DNA from: a virus
DNA: 43,820 nucleotides
Direction: 5' to 3' (one strand)
IMG/VR virus record: IMGVR_UViG_3300032213_000931
Coordinates: 1-43,820 of that record
Positions within the stretch are counted from its first letter, which is position 1. Every line of letters starts with the position of its first letter. The translations under genes were made by a program, and so were the position numbers. Positions 39,368 to 43,820 of this stretch are shown piece by piece. The notes beneath the pieces were generated by a model that did not search any database, was not told the DNA's origin, and was given only the letters and a program-made list of their open reading frames with translations.

Positions 39368-42135
39368 TGGTACAACAACGCGATCCGTGGGAGCGCCCCG
39401 GTCCCTCGCTCAAAGAGCAAGGGATGCAGACTAATATATCTCAAGGCCAGACCAGCATTCAGCAAGGCCAGACCAGCATCGCGCGCGGGCAGGCAGATTT
39501 GCCGTATATCGCGCCGACTGCACAGGCGCAGCTTGACCGTCTAATCTTGCAAAACGAAGATTTGCAGCGCCAACTCGAAAAGGCCAAGAAGGGCGAACCC
39601 CTTGCTGGCGACGACAAGACGCGCCTGATCACAGACGTCGATGCCTATGAAAAGTTGATGCGGGCCATCAACAAGTTCGACCCAGACTATGTTGGGACGG
39701 TACTTGATTTCCCCGGCGAAATCGAAAACGTCATCCAGAAGCGCGTAAACAGCGACTTCGGGACACCGGGGCAAGCTGATTTTTGGTCTGAGATGAAGTT
39801 TCTCGACATGTTGACGCGGAACAAGTTCTTCGGTGCGTCGCTCACGGGCAACGAAAAGCAGTCCTACGCCGAAACTACCATCTCGCCGGGCGTGACACCC
39901 GAAACGGCTTTGGCCAACCTCAAGCGCCGCGCTGATACCGTGCGTACCGGCATCCAGCGCAACGTCCGCAGCTTGATGGAGGGCGGCTACCGCCCCGCGC
40001 AAATTAACGCTCAACTCGGGGAATACCTCCCCGAACTTAACCCGCGTTGGATGACGAGCGAGAACGAGCGTGCTTTGGCCGCGTACGCCAGCAGCGAAGA
40101 TTACAACCCAGCTGTCTACAAACAGATGATCCTTGAGCTTGGCGACGCCAACGGTCTGCGCCTCGAACCAGCGGCAGCAGAAGCCGCCGCCAACACCGTA
40201 GCCGAAATGCGTGCAAAGGGCCAAACCTCCTTTGGTGGGGCTGCCGTGTACCAAGGACTGGAAAAGCCAGAAGACGAAGCGGCGGCCGGTACAACTGGCA
40301 CCGGCGCGGGTGGCGATGGCACGGGCGGTGACGGCGATGGCCTCGGCTGGGGTGAAACCCTCGGTAGCGCTCTCATCAATCTTCCGCGCAGCACTATGGA
40401 CGAACTGGGCGGCATCTGGGACGCTGTCACGAGCCCCATTCAGACAGCTAAGTCAATCGGCTCACTCGGTGGCGCACTGCTCAGCAAGATGGGCGTGGCT
40501 GACTTCGACGAGAGCAGCGCCGACGCACTGGGCCAGTATTACGCCAACAAGTACGGCAGCATCGAAGGCTTCAAGAAAGAGCTGGCGAACAACCCAGCCA
40601 GCATCTTGGCCGACGTTGCGACCGTGCTTACTGCGGGCGCGGGTACTGTCACAAAGCTCGGCCTTCCGGCCAAGATTGCCAAACTCGGTCGCCGCGCCGA
40701 TGTGGCCCAGCAATTTGTTGGTGCTGTTGCGCGCAACGTCGACCCAATCACGGCCATGACAAACATCGTCACTAAAGCGGTCCCTGCTGCGATTAAGGTG
40801 ACCGGAAAGGGTGCTGGTAAAGTGACCAGCACCGCGCTTGGTATGACGACGGGCGCTGGCGGAGAGAGTATTATCCGCGCGGCTGATGTTGGCTTTGAGC
40901 GCGGCCGCGCTGGCGAACGCACAGCTCGCGAGGTTAACTTTGTCGAGCAGATGCGCGGCGGTGGCGACATTGACGACATCGTCTCGCAGGCGGAAAACTT
41001 GCTGCGCGGCCAACAGGAAGCTGCGTCGCTGGCCTATAAAAACGGCATGGTTGACGTTGCTAGGGACGCTACTCAGCTCAGTTTCGACGGCATCGATAGC
41101 ACTCTCGCCGAGTTGCGCGACCGCGCCTATTTCGGTGATCAGGTCCGTAACCCGACCGCTGCGAAGGTGTACAACGAGATTAAGGCCAAGATTGACGAGT
41201 GGCGCGAGCTAGACCCAGCGCAGTATCACACGCCGGAAGGCATGGATGCGTTGAAGCAAAACATCGGCGGTATTATAGATGGCCTCGCCGCGAACGGTGA
41301 CCGCGCCGCGCTTAGCGTTGCGACTGGCGTCTATAACAAGGTGCGAAACGACATCGCTAAGCAGGTACCCAGCTACGCCAAGATTATGAAGAGTTACGAA
41401 GATGCCGCGAACAACATTCGTGAAATCCGTCGCACCTTCAGCCTGACGCCCAACGCTAATGTCGATACGAAGCTGCGCAAGCTCCAGTCGCTTATGCGCA
41501 ACAACGTGAACACCAGCTACGGCTACCGTCAAAAGCTGGCAGAAGGCATGGGCGCTCCTGAAGGCGCACCGGCGCAAATCAAGGTCACGGGGACGCCGAA
41601 GACCAAGGAAGAGCTTCTTGCTGAATACGCGCCACAGACAGGCGCGGATCTTTTGGACACACTCTCGGCGCAGAACCTTAGTTCGTGGGAGCCTCGCGGT
41701 TTGCAGCGTCTCACAAGCGGCGCGGCGGCGACCAGCGGTATCGCTGGCATCGGCCTCAACATGATCCCAATGTCTTTGGACGTTCCGAGTTACCTGAGCG
41801 GGTATAATCTGGCGGCCATCCCGCTCAGCATGCCGCGCGTTGTTGGCGAGGGTGCCTACTACGCCGGACGCGGAGCTGGCGCGGCTAGTCGTCTTACGGA
41901 CCCAGTAACGTCGCGCTTCGGCAAAACCATCGACTGGCTCGCAGACAAACAGAAAGAATACCGCGACCCGCTAGTCTACGCCGGTTTCGGCGCGCAGAAC
42001 ATCGGAGCGATGCAAGAAGAGCCGACCGTCGTTGACGAGGACGCGGAGTTCTTCATCCTTTCCGACGGCACGAAAATCCGCAAGCCAGTGCAGAAAGCGC
42101 TGGGTGGTCTCACACGTAAGTACGGGATGCGCTGA
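39367..42135 (+). CDS. Large candidate internal virion/ejection protein
   Basis: 922 aa. Gln-rich coiled N-terminus (SQGQTSIQQGQTSIARGQAD, LDRLILQNEDLQRQLEKAKK), helical middle, a Gly-rich linker (TGTGAGGDGTGGDGDGLGWG) and a long helical and hydrophobic C-terminal half (ADVATVLTAGAGTVTKLGLP, AATSGIAGIGLNMIPMSLDV, RGAGAASRLTDPVTSRFG). The alternation of amphipathic helices and hydrophobic patches fits proteins that form the DNA-ejection conduit. No lytic transglycosylase motif seen. TAATG coupled to the previous gene. Confidence 0.5.
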   Translation: MVQQRDPWERPGPSLKEQGMQTNISQGQTSIQQGQTSIARGQADLPYIAPTAQAQLDRLILQNEDLQRQLEKAKKGEPLAGDDKTRLITDVDAYEKLMRAINKFDPDYVGTVLDFPGEIENVIQKRVNSDFGTPGQADFWSEMKFLDMLTRNKFFGASLTGNEKQSYAETTISPGVTPETALANLKRRADTVRTGIQRNVRSLMEGGYRPAQINAQLGEYLPELNPRWMTSENERALAAYASSEDYNPAVYKQMILELGDANGLRLEPAAAEAAANTVAEMRAKGQTSFGGAAVYQGLEKPEDEAAAGTTGTGAGGDGTGGDGDGLGWGETLGSALINLPRSTMDELGGIWDAVTSPIQTAKSIGSLGGALLSKMGVADFDESSADALGQYYANKYGSIEGFKKELANNPASILADVATVLTAGAGTVTKLGLPAKIAKLGRRADVAQQFVGAVARNVDPITAMTNIVTKAVPAAIKVTGKGAGKVTSTALGMTTGAGGESIIRAADVGFERGRAGERTAREVNFVEQMRGGGDIDDIVSQAENLLRGQQEAASLAYKNGMVDVARDATQLSFDGIDSTLAELRDRAYFGDQVRNPTAAKVYNEIKAKIDEWRELDPAQYHTPEGMDALKQNIGGIIDGLAANGDRAALSVATGVYNKVRNDIAKQVPSYAKIMKSYEDAANNIREIRRTFSLTPNANVDTKLRKLQSLMRNNVNTSYGYRQKLAEGMGAPEGAPAQIKVTGTPKTKEELLAEYAPQTGADLLDTLSAQNLSSWEPRGLQRLTSGAAATSGIAGIGLNMIPMSLDVPSYLSGYNLAAIPLSMPRVVGEGAYYAGRGAGAASRLTDPVTSRFGKTIDWLADKQKEYRDPLVYAGFGAQNIGAMQEEPTVVDEDAEFFILSDGTKIRKPVQKALGGLTRKYGMR

Positions 42136-42138
42136 CCG

Positions 42139-42888
42139 ATGAGCGGCAAGAAACAAACCTCTTGGTACGACGACGCGCTCATGGCAGCCAGCCGCCAAGC
42201 CAACAACCTCGTTGGTGCTGCTGCGGATCTGGCTGACCGCTACGGCATCACGCCAGCCAACGCGGTTGCGTGGATTGCCCGCAACGTCGAAGGCCGCTCG
42301 CCCCAAGAAGTTGAGCGCATCCGCCGCAATCTGCAGCCACTGGGCAACAACCGCGCAATCGTGGAAGCTGGCGTGCGGTCGAGCGAAAATCGTTTCCGCC
42401 GTGCTGGCGGTGTCGGCGCTCGTAAGCCGGACGACGTGCAGATGCCAGTGCGATACGCCGCAGCTTTCCACAAACCGCAAGCAATCCCTGCCGCTGTTGT
42501 CCGCGAGACGCCCGGCGCTCTCCGCGCTGTTGGTAACTACTTCCAGCGCAGCACGCCCATGGGCGTTGCGCAGGACGTTGGTAATCTCGCCCGCAGCGGT
42601 TACGAGGCGGTCAGAGACGATCCGTATGGCGCTGTGTTTAACACCTTGTTCTACGGCGCGATGCCTGCACCAGCCGCTCTTACTGATTACGCCCGCATGC
42701 GCGAGGGTTCGCAGATGCTCGATCCCTACGTTGAAGACAACGCTGAAGCGGCTCGGATGCAAGGCATGGTCGACGCGGCCAGTGCGCTGCCGTCTCTTGT
42801 GGTAGTTCCCGGTGTCCGTAACGCTGCCCGTACGGCGACCCGTAAAGCGCGCAGCGCAGCTTTGACGGCCAAGAAGGCCGTTAGATAA
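42139..42888 (+). CDS. Unknown candidate internal virion protein
   Basis: 249 aa helical and Ala-rich, with Arg-rich ends (KQTSWYDDALMAASRQANNL; PGVRNAARTATRKARSAALT at the C-terminus). Short hydrophobic segments (FNTLFYGAMPAPAALTD, ALPSLVVVPG). TAATG overlap with the next gene. No family recognised. Confidence 0.5.
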   Translation: MSGKKQTSWYDDALMAASRQANNLVGAAADLADRYGITPANAVAWIARNVEGRSPQEVERIRRNLQPLGNNRAIVEAGVRSSENRFRRAGGVGARKPDDVQMPVRYAAAFHKPQAIPAAVVRETPGALRAVGNYFQRSTPMGVAQDVGNLARSGYEAVRDDPYGAVFNTLFYGAMPAPAALTDYARMREGSQMLDPYVEDNAEAARMQGMVDAASALPSLVVVPGVRNAARTATRKARSAALTAKKAVR

Positions 42889-43820
42889 TGGGTCGGCTGT
42901 CGAGCCTCGCCGCTAAAGCTGCGCGGAAAGCAGCGCAGGCCGCTAAGAAGCGCGCCGCTCCACCGCCTACGTCCAGCTTCACAGTCCCGAACGTGCGCGC
43001 CGCACGACCCGCGCCTCCGAAGCCTCTCGCGCTCCCTGCGCCGCCGAAGCCCCTCGCGCTCCCTGCGCCGGGGCCGGGGCTGCCGCCCTTCGCTGTCAAA
43101 CCCAAAGGCGGCCAGTGGTGGGTGGATAAAAAGATTATCCACGGAAACAACTCGCCCGAAGCGGCAGCCCGCGAAAGCGCATCATACCTTGACGCAATAG
43201 TCGAAGGATTTGGCGAGGCAGACAGGCCGTTCGCGTCCGCAGACCTTACATCAGCGCCTGTATGGCTTCAACGCGCCCTGACAAAATACTTGAAAAACGA
43301 CTTTGGCACGCCGGGTGATCCGTTGCGCGATCTTGCTGCGCGTGGTTTGCATTACGATGCCCACATGACGCCAGAAGCGTGGGACCGCATGGTTAACAGT
43401 AAGTTGATTAAAAGCCCTATCGGGAATATTCTCTTTCCCCCCAACAGTGCGGGCGGGATGCCGGGCGCAGGAAGCGACTTGCGCGGTGAAGCATTGGCGG
43501 CCATGCCGTGGCTCGCCAAACTTCCTGTGACAGACAACATTTACGGCATCCACCATCAGGGGTTAAACCTCGATCACTTTACGGACGAGCTTTACAACGC
43601 ACTAAATGCTGGAAGCGCGGGTCTCCCACCTAGCCTCGCTGTGCGGCCTGAGAGCCTTGATCGCATGACATTCCCGCAAGCTGCGGAACACGTCGGCAGG
43701 ATTAACCAGTTCCGCGCCAAGGAGATGGAGCGCGTGGCGTTGAGTAAACTCAACAGCCCCGCCGTGCAGACGTTCAAAGAGTACGCCGACGACAACCCAA
43801 TGGGGTTGCGCTGGGTGGAA
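42888..43820 (+). CDS. Start of a large virion-type protein, cut by the window edge
   Basis: Open for 311 codons from ATG 42888 (TAATG overlap) to the edge with no stop. A basic Ala/Lys/Pro-rich N-terminus contains a 9-residue repeat, then a segment (QWWVDKKIIHGNNSPEAAAR; LTKYLKNDFGTPGDPLRDLA) that resembles the front module of the very large internal or polyvalent proteins of environmental podoviruses. Total length unknown; such genes can run several kb. No catalytic motif in the visible part. Confidence 0.55.
   Translation, partial: MGRLSSLAAKAARKAAQAAKKRAAPPPTSSFTVPNVRAARPAPPKPLALPAPPKPLALPAPGPGLPPFAVKPKGGQWWVDKKIIHGNNSPEAAARESASYLDAIVEGFGEADRPFASADLTSAPVWLQRALTKYLKNDFGTPGDPLRDLAARGLHYDAHMTPEAWDRMVNSKLIKSPIGNILFPPNSAGGMPGAGSDLRGEALAAMPWLAKLPVTDNIYGIHHQGLNLDHFTDELYNALNAGSAGLPPSLAVRPESLDRMTFPQAAEHVGRINQFRAKEMERVALSKLNSPAVQTFKEYADDNPMGLRWVE
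43017..43070 (+). repeat. Tandem 27-nt repeat
   Basis: Two copies (43017-43043 and 43044-43070), differing at one position, encode PKPLALPAP twice in the N-terminal linker of the last gene. Confidence 0.8.

Noticed and set aside
1-43820. tRNA genes, integrase or attachment site
   Set aside because: I saw no cloverleaf-like segments, no recombinase motifs and no flanking direct repeats; a dedicated scan was not possible.

Overview
The window is one contiguous stretch of a tailed double-stranded DNA phage genome, most likely a podovirus with a P22/T7-like virion plan. This rests on the terminase pair, a portal with a long Gln-rich C-terminus, an internal scaffold, an HK97-type capsid protein, short-tail adaptor and hub-like proteins, fibres, several Gly/Ala/Gln-rich candidate ejection proteins, and no tape measure or tail tube. 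The DNA is GC-rich (around 60% by eye) with strong GC3 bias, which would fit an alphaproteobacterial or other high-GC Gram-negative host; that is inference. I see no integrase, tRNA or rRNA. Both ends cut through the genome: the left edge lies at a promoter for a further leftward operon, and the last gene is still open at 43820.

Layout. (1) About 1-7880, leftward: the early/middle region. It is made of operons of tightly overlapping small genes, each headed by a copy of the same promoter-plus-leader element (TATTGCAA, 17-nt spacer, -10-like hexamer, then a CATCAGCAACG-like leader). The operon nearest the left edge carries a Cro/YdaS-like DNA-binding protein, a C5-cytosine DNA methyltransferase and a PrimPol-PriCT-RecA-type helicase fusion. 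The others hold mostly unknown 25-120 aa proteins, including several single-helix membrane peptides. (2) About 7880-8245: a 430-nt gene-free divergent control region packed with GCTGCA/TGCAGC iterons and A/T tracts; it is the best candidate for an origin or master operator. (3) 8246-20040, rightward: packaging and head genes (TerS, a small coiled-coil protein, TerL, portal, GroES-like co-chaperonin, scaffold, decoration-like protein, major capsid, a beta-sandwich protein), then a strong terminator hairpin, then basic proteins with DUF6321- and DUF6496-like segments. (4) 20156-35964: adaptor, tandem Cys proteins, a large S74-type fibre, a lysis/envelope block (membrane proteins, two secreted proteins, a GH19 endolysin), a second adaptor-like protein, a second fibre and a P22 gp10-like hub. 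(5) 35964-43820: candidate internal virion/ejection proteins, the last one incomplete.

The least explained signals are the iteron field and the reiterated early promoter cassette. Both share a TTGCA core and frame the divergence point, which suggests one regulatory or replication circuit.
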